Assembly: GCA_900552075.1 (NCBI GenBank)
Contig: URYL01000002.1
Coordinates: 248,001 to 312,000, forward strand
DNA length: 64,000 nt
Origin: an uncultured Bacteroides sp.
GTDB taxonomy: Bacteria; Bacteroidota; Bacteroidia; Bacteroidales; Bacteroidaceae
Direction of reading: 5' to 3'
Position 1 is the first letter of the stretch. Each line of letters starts with the position of its first letter. This document shows positions 17,943 to 26,833 of the stretch, piece by piece. Under the pieces are notes generated by a model. The model ran no database searches. It had not been told where the DNA came from and saw nothing but the letters and a program-made list of their open reading frames with translations. A program made the translations under genes and the position numbers.

Positions 17943-19289
17943 ATGAATATTTCATTGCAAAATGTAGACAATGTAAGTGCTGTGCTTACTGTCCAGATTG
18001 AAAAAGCTGATTATCAGGAAAAGGTTGAAAAAGCACTGAAAACGCTTCGTCAGAGAGTAAATATGCCGGGATTCCGTAAGGGAATGGTTCCTATGGGATT
18101 GATTAAGAAACAGTATGGAACTTCTGTCTTGCTGGAAGAAGTAGACAAGCTGTTGCAGGAAAAGGTAGGCGAATATATCCGTGACAACAAAGTAAATATG
18201 TTGGGTACTCCGCTGCCGAAGGAAAACAACGCAAACTTCGAAACAGATGAAAACTTCGAATTTTCTTTCGACATCGCTTTGGCTCCTGAATTCAACGTAG
18301 AATTGTCTAACAATGATACGGTAGATTACTATGACATCACTGTTACAGATGAGATGGTTGACCAGCAGGTGAAGATGTACACTCAGCGTACAGCTAAATA
18401 TGATAAGGTAGAAGACTACCAGGACAACGACATGCTGAAAGGTCTGTTGGCTGAACTGGACGAAAACGGCAATACAAAGGAAAACGGTCTTCAGGTAGAA
18501 GGTGCGGTAATGATGCCTACTTACATGAAGAACGACGAACAGAAAGCTATTTTCAACGGCGCGAAAGTAAACACGGTATTGGTATTCAACCCGTCGGTTG
18601 CTTTTGACAACAACGAGGCTGAACTGGCTTCTCTGTTGAAGATTAAGAAAGAGGAAGTGGCTAACTACAAAGGCAACTTCAGCTTCCAGATTGAAGAAAT
18701 TACTCGTATGATTCCGGGCGACCTGAATCAGGAACTGTTCGATCAGGTACTGGGTGAAGGAAAGGCTCACAACGAAGAAGAGTTCCGCGCTCAGATCAAG
18801 GAAGTAATTGCAAAACAGTTTGAATCAGACAGCGATTACAAGTTCTTGCTGGATGTACGTACTTATTTGGCTGGCAAGGTGGGCAAACTGCAGTTTGCAG
18901 ATGAGTTGATGAAACGTATCATGCTGGAGAACAACAAGGATAAAGGTGAAGAATTCGTTTCTGAAAACTACGAAAAGAGTTTGGACGAATTGACTTGGCA
19001 CCTGATTAAGGAAAAACTGGTGGCAGCTAACAACATTAAGGTTGAACAGGCTGATATCACCAGCATGGCAAAAGAAGCTACTCGTGCTCAGTTCGCTCAG
19101 TACGGTATGATCAATGTACCCGATGAATTGTTGGAAAACTATTCCAAGGAAATGCTGAAGAAACGTGAAAGCGTAGAAGCTCTGGTAAACCGTGTTATTG
19201 AATCAAAACTGGCTGAAATCCTGAAAGGTCAGGTAACATTGAACCATAAGGCTGTTTCTGCAGAAGAATTCAACAAGATGTTTCAATAA
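17943..19289 (+). CDS. tig: trigger factor (ribosome-associated chaperone)
   Basis: This 448-residue protein fits trigger factor, which binds at the ribosome exit tunnel and shields new chains. The N-terminal ribosome-binding domain contains the signature loop GFRKGMVPMGLIKKQYG (about residues 39-55). The middle region corresponds to the PPIase-like domain, although the FKBP core motifs are weak, as usual in Bacteroidetes trigger factors. The C-terminal helical arm domain (about 260-448) ends with EEFNKMFQ. It lies directly before clpP-clpX, the classical tig-clpP-clpX order, but a hairpin and an extra -7 box between tig and clpP suggest separate control. Confidence 0.92.
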   Translation: MNISLQNVDNVSAVLTVQIEKADYQEKVEKALKTLRQRVNMPGFRKGMVPMGLIKKQYGTSVLLEEVDKLLQEKVGEYIRDNKVNMLGTPLPKENNANFETDENFEFSFDIALAPEFNVELSNNDTVDYYDITVTDEMVDQQVKMYTQRTAKYDKVEDYQDNDMLKGLLAELDENGNTKENGLQVEGAVMMPTYMKNDEQKAIFNGAKVNTVLVFNPSVAFDNNEAELASLLKIKKEEVANYKGNFSFQIEEITRMIPGDLNQELFDQVLGEGKAHNEEEFRAQIKEVIAKQFESDSDYKFLLDVRTYLAGKVGKLQFADELMKRIMLENNKDKGEEFVSENYEKSLDELTWHLIKEKLVAANNIKVEQADITSMAKEATRAQFAQYGMINVPDELLENYSKEMLKKRESVEALVNRVIESKLAEILKGQVTLNHKAVSAEEFNKMFQ

Positions 19290-19292
19290 ATC

Positions 19293-19322
19293 ATTTTAGC
19301 ATTCAGGATTGACTGCTAAAAT
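19293..19322 (+). terminator. hairpin after tig, weak terminator
   Basis: ATTTTAGCA (19293-19301) pairs with TGCTAAAAT (19314-19322). Only a short AT tract follows, so it may stop transcription only in part. Confidence 0.45.
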
Positions 19323-19377
19323 AGTTTAAAAAAGGGGGCTTTTAACGGGACCTCTTCTGTAAGACGGAAGTGTTTTG

Positions 19378-19385
19378 TACTTTTG
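19378..19385 (+). promoter_or_regulatory. -7 box for clpP
   Basis: TACTTTTG is the -7 sequence. It lies downstream of tig and rules out the upstream in-frame start at 19383, because transcription should begin about seven bases after the box. Confidence 0.55.
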
Positions 19386-19442
19386 TTTTTTCGGAAGAAG
19401 GAGGTTAGAAGCCTCTTTTATTATCATTTAATTTTAGAAATT

Positions 19443-20117
19443 ATGATGGATGATTTTAGAAAATATGCTACCAAGCATCTCGGAATGAACAGTATGGTGC
19501 TTGATGACGTCATTAAGTCGCAGGCGGGATATTTGAATCCGTATATATTGGAAGAACGTCAGCTGAACGTGACGCAGTTGGACGTGTTCTCCCGTCTGAT
19601 GATGGACCGTATCATTTTCTTGGGTACCCAGATTGATGACTATACGGCCAATACATTGCAGGCACAGCTGCTGTATCTGGATTCAGTGGATTCTGGAAAA
19701 GATATTTCCATTTATATCAACTCACCGGGTGGTTCTGTATATGCCGGTTTGGGTATCTATGATACCATGCAATTTATCAGTAGTGATGTGGCGACAATTT
19801 GTACCGGTATGGCTGCTTCCATGGCGGCTGTGTTGCTAGTGGCTGGAAAAGAAGGTAAACGTTCGGCGTTGACTCACTCGCGTGTGATGATTCATCAGCC
19901 GATGGGAGGTGCTCAGGGGCAGGCATCGGATATTGAGATTACAGCTCGTGAGATTCAGAAGTTGAAGAAAGAATTGTATACTATCATCGCAGACCATTCT
20001 CATACAGATTTTGACAAGGTGTGGGCGGATTCTGACCGTGATTATTGGATGACAGCTTCTGAGGCAAAGGAATATGGTATGATTGATGAAGTGCTTTCAC
20101 GTAAGCCTTCACTATAA
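19443..20117 (+). CDS. clpP: ATP-dependent Clp protease proteolytic subunit ClpP
   Basis: The 224-residue serine peptidase forms the degradation chamber served by ClpX. The catalytic Ser is in GMAASMAAVLL, the His in RVMIHQPMGG, and an Asp lies in the C-terminal region. SPGGSVYAGLGIYDTM is the usual substrate-strand loop. ATGs at 19443 and 19446 are both possible starts; the earlier one is used. clpX follows after 32 bases without a terminator, so the pair is probably one transcript. Confidence 0.95.
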   Translation: MMDDFRKYATKHLGMNSMVLDDVIKSQAGYLNPYILEERQLNVTQLDVFSRLMMDRIIFLGTQIDDYTANTLQAQLLYLDSVDSGKDISIYINSPGGSVYAGLGIYDTMQFISSDVATICTGMAASMAAVLLVAGKEGKRSALTHSRVMIHQPMGGAQGQASDIEITAREIQKLKKELYTIIADHSHTDFDKVWADSDRDYWMTASEAKEYGMIDEVLSRKPSL

Positions 20118-20149
20118 TAAGTGGGATTTAATTCAAAACTAGATAGACT

Positions 20150-21400
20150 TTGGAAGATAGAAAAACTTCAAGAAACACTAAAAGACGATGCAGCTTTTGT
20201 GGTCGCACGGAGGATGAAGTGGGCTTCCTGATTACGGGAGTCAACGGATGTATTTGCGACAGTTGTGCGGAACAGGCGCACGAGATTGTGAAGGAGGCGA
20301 TGCATCAGCAGAGTAAGGGAGGTCCGGAGTTGAACTTGTCGGAACTTCCCAAACCGAAGGACATCAAGGACTTTCTGGACCAATATGTCATTGGACAAGA
20401 TGACGCCAAGCGTTATTTGGCAGTGGCAGTGTATAATCATTACAAACGTTTGCTTCAGCCGAAAGACAAGAATGAGGTGGAGATTGAAAAGTCGAACATC
20501 ATCATGGTGGGAAGTACGGGTACCGGAAAAACTTTACTGGCAAGAACCATTGCGAAACTGCTTCATGTGCCCTTTACGATTGTGGATGCCACGGTACTGA
20601 CGGAAGCCGGGTATGTGGGAGAGGATATCGAAAGTATCCTGACCCGTCTGCTTCAGGTGGCTGATTACAATGTGGAAGAAGCAGAAAGAGGGATTGTGTT
20701 TATCGATGAAATCGATAAGATTGCCCGCAAGGGAGACAATCCATCGATTACGCGTGATGTGAGTGGTGAAGGAGTGCAGCAAGGATTGTTGAAACTTCTG
20801 GAAGGTTCCGTAGTAAATGTGCCGCCTCAGGGGGGGCGCAAGCATCCGGACCAGAAGATGATTCCTGTCAATACCAAGAATATCCTGTTCATTTGTGGAG
20901 GTGCTTTCGATGGTATTGAACGGAAAATCGCTCAGCGTCTGAACACTAATGTGGTGGGCTATAGTGCGGCAAAGGAAGCGGTGAAGATTGATCGTGCCAA
21001 CTTGATGCAATACATTGCTCCTCAAGATTTGAAATCGTTTGGGCTGATTCCGGAAATCATTGGCCGTCTGCCGGTGCTGACCTATTTGAACCCGTTGGAT
21101 CGTACTGCTTTGCGCAATATTCTTACAGAACCTAAGAATTCCATTATTAAGCAATATGTCAAGCTGTTTGAAATGGATGGCGTAAAGCTGGAGTTTGAAC
21201 CGGAGGTGTTTGAATATATTGTAGACAAAGCTATCGAGTATAAATTGGGGGCTCGTGGACTGCGTTCTATCGTGGAAACCATTATGAATGATGTCATGTT
21301 TGAAATACCATCACAGCATGTGGAACGCTTTGTCGTGACATTGGATTATGCCAAGCAACAGATGGGAAAAGCTAATATATCCCGTTTGCAAATGGCATAA
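20150..21400 (+). CDS. clpX: ATP-dependent Clp protease unfoldase ClpX, TTG start
   Basis: The 416-residue AAA+ unfoldase recognises tagged proteins and feeds them to ClpP. The N-terminal zinc finger is complete (Cys14, Cys17, Cys36, Cys39), followed by Walker A GSTGTGKT, Walker B VFIDEIDK and sensor/arginine regions typical of ClpX. The start is TTG at 20150: a TAG stop lies one codon upstream in frame, and the next ATG would remove the whole zinc finger. Translation should therefore begin at this unusual codon, which may lower expression relative to clpP. Confidence 0.94.
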   Translation: MEDRKTSRNTKRRCSFCGRTEDEVGFLITGVNGCICDSCAEQAHEIVKEAMHQQSKGGPELNLSELPKPKDIKDFLDQYVIGQDDAKRYLAVAVYNHYKRLLQPKDKNEVEIEKSNIIMVGSTGTGKTLLARTIAKLLHVPFTIVDATVLTEAGYVGEDIESILTRLLQVADYNVEEAERGIVFIDEIDKIARKGDNPSITRDVSGEGVQQGLLKLLEGSVVNVPPQGGRKHPDQKMIPVNTKNILFICGGAFDGIERKIAQRLNTNVVGYSAAKEAVKIDRANLMQYIAPQDLKSFGLIPEIIGRLPVLTYLNPLDRTALRNILTEPKNSIIKQYVKLFEMDGVKLEFEPEVFEYIVDKAIEYKLGARGLRSIVETIMNDVMFEIPSQHVERFVVTLDYAKQQMGKANISRLQMA

Positions 21401-21456
21401 AAAGAGAGATTTTTAGAGAGAAAAAGAGAATTTCCGATGAAATATTCACTGAAATA

Positions 21457-21489
21457 TTTGTGTAATATGGAAAGTTGTTTATAACTTTG
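21457..21489 (+). promoter_or_regulatory. Bacteroides-type promoter of recQ
   Basis: TTTG (21457-21460), 21 bases, then TAACTTTG (21482-21489) match the consensus, 54 bases before the recQ ATG. Confidence 0.7.
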
Positions 21490-21543
21490 TTACATACGGA
21501 GACAATATTTTTACAATCAATAAACATCTAAATCCAAAGGACA

Positions 21544-23727
21544 ATGGCGGAAAATATCAGTTTATCAGCAGCACTCAAAAAGTATTTTGGATTCGATACT
21601 TTTAAGGGGAACCAAGAGGCGATTATTCGGAACTTATTATCTGGTAAGGATACATTTGTATTAATGCCTACGGGAGGGGGAAAGTCATTATGCTATCAGC
21701 TTCCTTCTTTGCTGATGGATGGAACTGCTATTGTGATTTCACCGCTGATTGCCCTGATGAAGAATCAGGTGGATGCTATGCGCAATTTTAGTGAGGAAGA
21801 TGGAATTGCTCATTTTATCAATTCTTCGCTGACCAAATCGGCTACTGAGCAGGTTAAAGCAGATATTATAGCCGGAAAGACAAAATTGCTTTATGTGGCC
21901 CCTGAATCTTTGACGAAAGAGGAGAATGTGGATTTCCTGAGGCATGTGAAGATTTCGTTTTATGCGGTAGATGAAGCACACTGTATTTCAGAGTGGGGAC
22001 ATGACTTCCGTCCGGAATATCGTCGGATTCGTCCGATTATTAACGAAATCGGAAAGGCTCCTGTCATTGCCTTGACCGCTACGGCTACTCCGAAAGTGAA
22101 AATGGATATCCAGAAAAACTTGGGAATGACGGATGCTGTAGAGTTCAAATCTTCGTTCAACCGTCCGAATTTGTATTATGAGGTACGAGCCAAGACGGCA
22201 AATGTGGACAAGGATATCATTAAGTTCATCAAGCAAAATGAAGGGAAATCGGGTATTATTTATTGCTTGAGCCGTAAAAAGGTAGAAGAGCTGACTGAGA
22301 TACTATTAGCTAACGGAATCAAGGCACGCGCCTATCATGCCGGAATGGATTCTGCTACTCGAAATGCAAATCAAGATGCTTTCCTGAAGGAAGATATTAA
22401 TGTGATTGTGGCAACAATCGCTTTCGGAATGGGTATTGACAAGCCGGATGTACGATTCGTGATTCATTATGATGTACCCAAGAGTCTGGAAGGGTATTAT
22501 CAGGAAACAGGACGTGCCGGACGTGACGGAGGCGAAGGGCAGTGCATCACGTTCTATTCGAACAAGGATTTGCAGAAACTGGAAAAGTTTATGCAGGGGA
22601 AACCCATTTCGGAGCAGGAAATCGGACGTCAGCTGTTGCAGGAAACAGCAGCATACGCAGAATCTTCAGTGTGCAGGAGGAAAATATTGTTACATTATTT
22701 TGGTGAAGAATATACGGAAGATAATTGTGGTAATTGTGATAACTGTTTAAATCCAAAGAAACAAGTGGAGGCTCAGGATTCATTGTGTGCAGTGATTGAA
22801 GCGATCATTGCCGTAAAAGAAAACTTTAAGCAAGATTATATAATTGATATATTGTTAGGTAAAGAAACTTCTGAGGTGCTTGCACATAAGCACGAGGATT
22901 TGGAAGTATTTGGCTCTGGGATGGGAGAGGAAGAACGGTTGTGGAATGCAGTCATTCGCCAGGCTCTCATTGCAGGTTACTTGGCAAAGGATGTGGAAAA
23001 TTATGGTTTGTTGAAGGTGACACCGGAAGGACATAAGTTCTTGAAAAAACCGAAGTCGTTCAAGATAGTAGAAGATGCGGATTTTGATGAAGAGGAAGTG
23101 GAAGAAACTCCAATGCGGAGTGGAGCTTCGTGTGCGGTCGATCCGGTATTGTATTCCATGTTGAAAGATTTGCGTAAGAAGATGTCCAAGAAATTGGATG
23201 TTCCTCCATACGTAATATTCCAGGATCCTTCTCTTGAAGCAATGGCTACGATTTATCCGGTGACCTTGGAAGAGTTGCAGAATATCCCGGGAGTTGGAGC
23301 CGGAAAGGCCAAACGTTATGGTCAAGAATTCTGCGAACTGATTAAAAAACATTGTGACGAGAACGAAATCGACCGTCCGGAAGATTTGAGAGTACGTACG
23401 GTAGCCAACAAGTCAAAACTGAAGGTCTCCATAATTCAGAGCATCGACCGTAAGGTGGCATTGGATGACATTGCAGTGGCTAAGGGAATCGAATTCAGCG
23501 AACTGTTAGATGAGATTGAAGCCATCGTTTATTCAGGTACCAAACTGAATATTGATTATTTCCTGGAGGAAATCATGGACGAAGACCACATGCAGGATAT
23601 TTATGATTATTTCAAGGAATCAACAACCGATAAGATTGATGATGCCATGGATGAGTTAGGTGACGACTATACGGAAGATGAAATCCGATTGGTGCGTATC
23701 AAGTTTATTTCAGAAATGGCCAATTGA
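21544..23727 (+). CDS. recQ: ATP-dependent DNA helicase RecQ
   Basis: The 727-residue 3'-5' helicase acts in recombination and repair. The helicase core (about 1-330) has MPTGGGKSLCYQLP (Walker A), DEAHCISEWGHDFRPEY (motif II and the aromatic-rich loop) and QETGRAGRDGG (motif VI). The zinc-binding region holds Cys residues in SSVCRRKILL and DNCGNCDNC, followed by a winged-helix (RQC) region. An HRDC domain (about 530-610, with IPGVGAGKAKRYG) and an extra acidic, HTH_40-like C-terminus complete it, making it longer than E. coli RecQ (about 610 residues). It is a single-gene unit with its own promoter and terminator. Confidence 0.93.
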   Translation: MAENISLSAALKKYFGFDTFKGNQEAIIRNLLSGKDTFVLMPTGGGKSLCYQLPSLLMDGTAIVISPLIALMKNQVDAMRNFSEEDGIAHFINSSLTKSATEQVKADIIAGKTKLLYVAPESLTKEENVDFLRHVKISFYAVDEAHCISEWGHDFRPEYRRIRPIINEIGKAPVIALTATATPKVKMDIQKNLGMTDAVEFKSSFNRPNLYYEVRAKTANVDKDIIKFIKQNEGKSGIIYCLSRKKVEELTEILLANGIKARAYHAGMDSATRNANQDAFLKEDINVIVATIAFGMGIDKPDVRFVIHYDVPKSLEGYYQETGRAGRDGGEGQCITFYSNKDLQKLEKFMQGKPISEQEIGRQLLQETAAYAESSVCRRKILLHYFGEEYTEDNCGNCDNCLNPKKQVEAQDSLCAVIEAIIAVKENFKQDYIIDILLGKETSEVLAHKHEDLEVFGSGMGEEERLWNAVIRQALIAGYLAKDVENYGLLKVTPEGHKFLKKPKSFKIVEDADFDEEEVEETPMRSGASCAVDPVLYSMLKDLRKKMSKKLDVPPYVIFQDPSLEAMATIYPVTLEELQNIPGVGAGKAKRYGQEFCELIKKHCDENEIDRPEDLRVRTVANKSKLKVSIIQSIDRKVALDDIAVAKGIEFSELLDEIEAIVYSGTKLNIDYFLEEIMDEDHMQDIYDYFKESTTDKIDDAMDELGDDYTEDEIRLVRIKFISEMAN

Positions 23728-23759
23728 TATTAGTGGAGGATTCGTATGGATATTTGCTG

Positions 23760-23800
23760 TCGGGCGGTGTGTCGCATTTCACACCGCCCGATTGTTTTTT
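23760..23800 (+). terminator. intrinsic terminator of recQ
   Basis: TCGGGCGGTGTG (23760-23771) pairs perfectly with CACACCGCCCGA (23780-23791), followed by TTGTTTTTT. Confidence 0.9.
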
Positions 23801-23862
23801 CCAGATGGAAGCTTCCTTTTTAAAAAGATGTTAATCAACCGTTTTATTCTGAATAAAATTCG

Positions 23863-23870
23863 TATATTTG
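23863..23870 (+). promoter_or_regulatory. -7 box for guaB
   Basis: TATATTTG, 30 bases before the guaB ATG. The -33 region is only T-rich. Confidence 0.55.
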
Positions 23871-23900
23871 CACGCAATAAAATCTAAAGCATAAAGCCCT

Positions 23901-25376
23901 ATGTCATTTATTGCAGATAAAGTTGTAATGGACGGATTAACTTACGATGATGTATTGTTAATTCCGGCCTATTCTGAAGTATTACCTAAAACAGTCGAAC
24001 TCACGACTAAGTTTTCACGCAACATTGAGTTGAAAATTCCGTTTGTAACTGCAGCCATGGATACAGTTACTGAATCACAGATGGCAATTGCGATTGCTCG
24101 TGAAGGCGGTATCGGTGTAATCCATAAGAACATGTCCATTCAGGAACAGGCTCGTCAGGTAGCTATCGTAAAGCGTGCTGAAAATGGAATGATTTACGAC
24201 CCTGTAACCATTAAAAGAGGTTCAGTCGTAAAGGATGCACTTGATTTGATGGCTGAATACAAGATTGGAGGTATTCCTGTGGTGGATGATGAAAATTACT
24301 TGGTAGGTATCGTGACAAATCGCGATTTGCGTTTTGAAAAGGATATGAACAAGCGTATTGACGAGGTGATGACAAAAGAAAATATTGTGACTACAGAACC
24401 TGGAACAGATATGGAAACTGCTTCCAGAATCCTGCAGGAAAACAAGATTGAAAAACTTCCGGTAGTAGATAAAGACGGTAAGCTGATAGGTTTGATTACT
24501 TATAAGGATATTACCAAGGCGAAAGACAAACCAATGGCTTGCAAGGATTCTAAAGGCCGTTTGCGTGTGGCTGCCGGCGTTGGTGTGACAAACGATACTT
24601 TCGACCGTATTGAAGCGTTGGTGAATGCCGGAGCAGATGCCATTGTCATCGATACGGCTCATGGTCATTCCATGTATGTGATTGAAAAGTTAAGAGAGGC
24701 CAAGAAGCGCTTTCCCGATATTGATATTGTGGTAGGTAATGTGGCTACAGGTGAAGCAGCCAAGATGCTGGTAGAAGCAGGTGCTGATGCTGTGAAAGTG
24801 GGTATCGGTCCGGGTTCTATCTGTACCACTCGTGTGGTAGCCGGTGTAGGTGTTCCTCAGTTGACTGCGGTGTACGATGTCGCTAAAGCTTTGGAAGGAA
24901 CCGGCGTTCCTTTGATTGCAGATGGTGGCTTGCGCTATTCTGGTGATGTGGTAAAAGCTTTGGCTGCTGGCGGTTATAGCGTAATGATTGGTTCTTTGGT
25001 TGCTGGTACGGAAGAATCTCCGGGTGACACGATTATTTTCAATGGTCGTAAGTTCAAATCCTATCGTGGCATGGGTTCTTTGGAAGCTATGGAGAATGGT
25101 TCAAAAGACCGTTATTTCCAGAGTGGAACCACCGATGTGAAGAAATTGGTTCCGGAAGGTATTGCTGCGCGTGTGCCTTACAAAGGTTCTTTGTATGAAG
25201 TCATCTATCAGCTGGTTGGTGGTTTGCGTGCAGGTATGGGTTATTGTGGAGCACATAACATTATGGAATTGCACAATGCGAAGTTCACTCGCATCACTAA
25301 TGCCGGAGTGCTGGAAAGTCATCCGCACGATGTGGCTATTACGAGTGAAGCCCCGAACTATAGCCGTCCTCAATAA
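23901..25376 (+). CDS. guaB: inosine-5'-monophosphate dehydrogenase
   Basis: The 491-residue enzyme converts IMP to XMP with NAD+, the committed step to GMP. The N-terminal segment LTYDDVLLIPAYSEVLP is the family signature. Two CBS regulatory domains occupy about residues 95-205. The catalytic Cys is in GPGSICTTRVVAGVG and the flap contains YRGMGSLEAM. Length is normal. It is monocistronic, between a -7 box and a strong terminator. Confidence 0.95.
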   Translation: MSFIADKVVMDGLTYDDVLLIPAYSEVLPKTVELTTKFSRNIELKIPFVTAAMDTVTESQMAIAIAREGGIGVIHKNMSIQEQARQVAIVKRAENGMIYDPVTIKRGSVVKDALDLMAEYKIGGIPVVDDENYLVGIVTNRDLRFEKDMNKRIDEVMTKENIVTTEPGTDMETASRILQENKIEKLPVVDKDGKLIGLITYKDITKAKDKPMACKDSKGRLRVAAGVGVTNDTFDRIEALVNAGADAIVIDTAHGHSMYVIEKLREAKKRFPDIDIVVGNVATGEAAKMLVEAGADAVKVGIGPGSICTTRVVAGVGVPQLTAVYDVAKALEGTGVPLIADGGLRYSGDVVKALAAGGYSVMIGSLVAGTEESPGDTIIFNGRKFKSYRGMGSLEAMENGSKDRYFQSGTTDVKKLVPEGIAARVPYKGSLYEVIYQLVGGLRAGMGYCGAHNIMELHNAKFTRITNAGVLESHPHDVAITSEAPNYSRPQ

Positions 25377-25410
25377 TAAAAACAGTCTTTGACTTATTTA
25401 TATTATAGAT

Positions 25411-25476
25411 AATCATTCTAAACGTCAGGAAAGTTTGTGTGAGGCAGACTTGCCTGACGGCTGGAATGATTTTTTT
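25411..25476 (+). terminator. two-tier terminator hairpin of guaB
   Basis: AATCATTC (25411-25418) pairs with GAATGATT (25464-25471), enclosing CGTCAGG (25423-25429) with CCTGACG (25453-25459), then seven T. It rules out the upstream start at 25439 for the next gene, because that codon lies inside the hairpin. Confidence 0.85.
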
Positions 25477-25501
25477 GTTTGATGAAATTTTAAGGTTAGC
25501 C

Positions 25502-26773
25502 ATGTGTCGACTCGTATTATTATGCTTGTATCTGATATGTGTGGGAGTGACTTCTTATGCTTATGCGGAAGAGCGGGAAGTTGTGTTTCGGATTGACGGA
25601 GAAGCGACTTCTGTGGAGGAATTTACACATTATTATACGCGGATACATGCGGTGAATGGTATTTCAACCGAGCATTTTTTACCGCATTTCTTGTATTATA
25701 AGCTGAAAGTAGCCGATGCCAAAAAGCAAGGATGGGATACGTTGCCTGATTTTCGTTTGCAGTGCAGTGTCCTACAAAATGAGATGACTGGAGAGAGAGA
25801 GTCTCACGCGCTTAAGTCTGTTCCCATGAAGTGGGTGAAATTTCGTCAGATATCTATCCTGTTGCCGCAGCATGTGTCGGCAATACAAGAACGTCAGGCA
25901 AGGCAGCGCATGGATTCAGTATATGCGGCTTTGGAAGAGGGGGCTGATTTTGAGGCCTTGGCACGCAATTATTCTTCAGGGGCCAGTGTTTCTTCTCCTT
26001 ATGCAGATGGAGAATGGATTCCTGAGGTTTGTCTGGTAAAAGAATTCTCGGAGCAGTTGGATGCCTTGAAAAAAAATGACTTTTCCGCGCCGTTTTTCTC
26101 TCCGTTGGGTATTCATGTGGTTTGTCTGCTGGATTGTAAGCAAGAAGACTATCCTGCATCTAAGACTGATGTAGCCAATATTCCGAAAGAAGAGTCGGAA
26201 CCTGATAATATCGAGTGGAAGCAAATCACAGAGGGCCTGCTGGCAGCTTATTGGGACAAACGTCATGTGATGGCTTCTTCAGGTAATGTCGGTAATAAAG
26301 AATTGGAGGATTATTTTGAGGCTCATAAAAAGGAATACGCATGGGAACTTCCTCATTTCAAAGGCGGTGTGGTGTTTTGCTTAAATAAAAAGGCTGCTTC
26401 TAAATTGAAGAAGAAGCTGAAGAAACTCCCCTTGAACGAATGGAAAGAGAAGATTGATGCCTTCTCGAAGGAGGATGCAAGTCTGAAAGCAGAGGTAGAG
26501 GTTGGATTGTTTCAGATAGGAAGTAATCCTTATGTCGATAAGCTGGCATTTAAGTGCGGACGTTTTACGCCTCGTACGGATTTGCCTTATACGTTTGTCT
26601 TGGGAAAACGTTTGAAGAAAGGTCCGGAAGACTTTACGGATGTACGTGGCGAAGTGCAGCGTGATTATCGTTTGTCAATGGAAAAATCCCGATTGGAAGA
26701 ATTGCAGCAACGTTTCAGAATTGAAATAAACCAAGACATTTTAAAAACCGTTAATTGTAGCGGAAAAAAGTAA
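25502..26773 (+). CDS. parvulin-type peptidyl-prolyl isomerase, SurA-like paralogue
   Basis: This 423-residue exported protein (signal peptide about 1-22, ending YAYAEE) probably acts as a periplasmic folding factor. Residues 125-235 look like a PpiC/parvulin domain: a KFRQISILLP strand, an ARQRMDSVYAALEEGADFEALARNYSSG helix, and a closing PFFSPLGIHVVCLLD. The usual G-G-x-L-G-W motif is altered to SPYADGEWIPE, so catalysis may be weak. A second, more divergent region is seen towards the end (about 315-390). The start at 25502 avoids the guaB terminator hairpin. It lies 60 bases before surA, and the pair resembles the tandem chaperones seen in other Bacteroidales. Confidence 0.75.
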   Translation: MCRLVLLCLYLICVGVTSYAYAEEREVVFRIDGEATSVEEFTHYYTRIHAVNGISTEHFLPHFLYYKLKVADAKKQGWDTLPDFRLQCSVLQNEMTGERESHALKSVPMKWVKFRQISILLPQHVSAIQERQARQRMDSVYAALEEGADFEALARNYSSGASVSSPYADGEWIPEVCLVKEFSEQLDALKKNDFSAPFFSPLGIHVVCLLDCKQEDYPASKTDVANIPKEESEPDNIEWKQITEGLLAAYWDKRHVMASSGNVGNKELEDYFEAHKKEYAWELPHFKGGVVFCLNKKAASKLKKKLKKLPLNEWKEKIDAFSKEDASLKAEVEVGLFQIGSNPYVDKLAFKCGRFTPRTDLPYTFVLGKRLKKGPEDFTDVRGEVQRDYRLSMEKSRLEELQQRFRIEINQDILKTVNCSGKK

Positions 26774-26833
26774 TTAATGCCGTATCTTCGTCCTTTGTAA
26801 TGTAACGGACCAAACAAATCAAATAGACAGAAA

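Noticed and set aside
17952..18770. 272-codon frame antisense to tig
   Set aside because: The translated product is a Phe/Val/Leu-rich chain without domains; tig on the other strand is certain.
25439..25501. Longer N-terminus for the parvulin paralogue
   Set aside because: The added codons lie in the guaB terminator hairpin; the ATG at 25502 gives a clean signal peptide.
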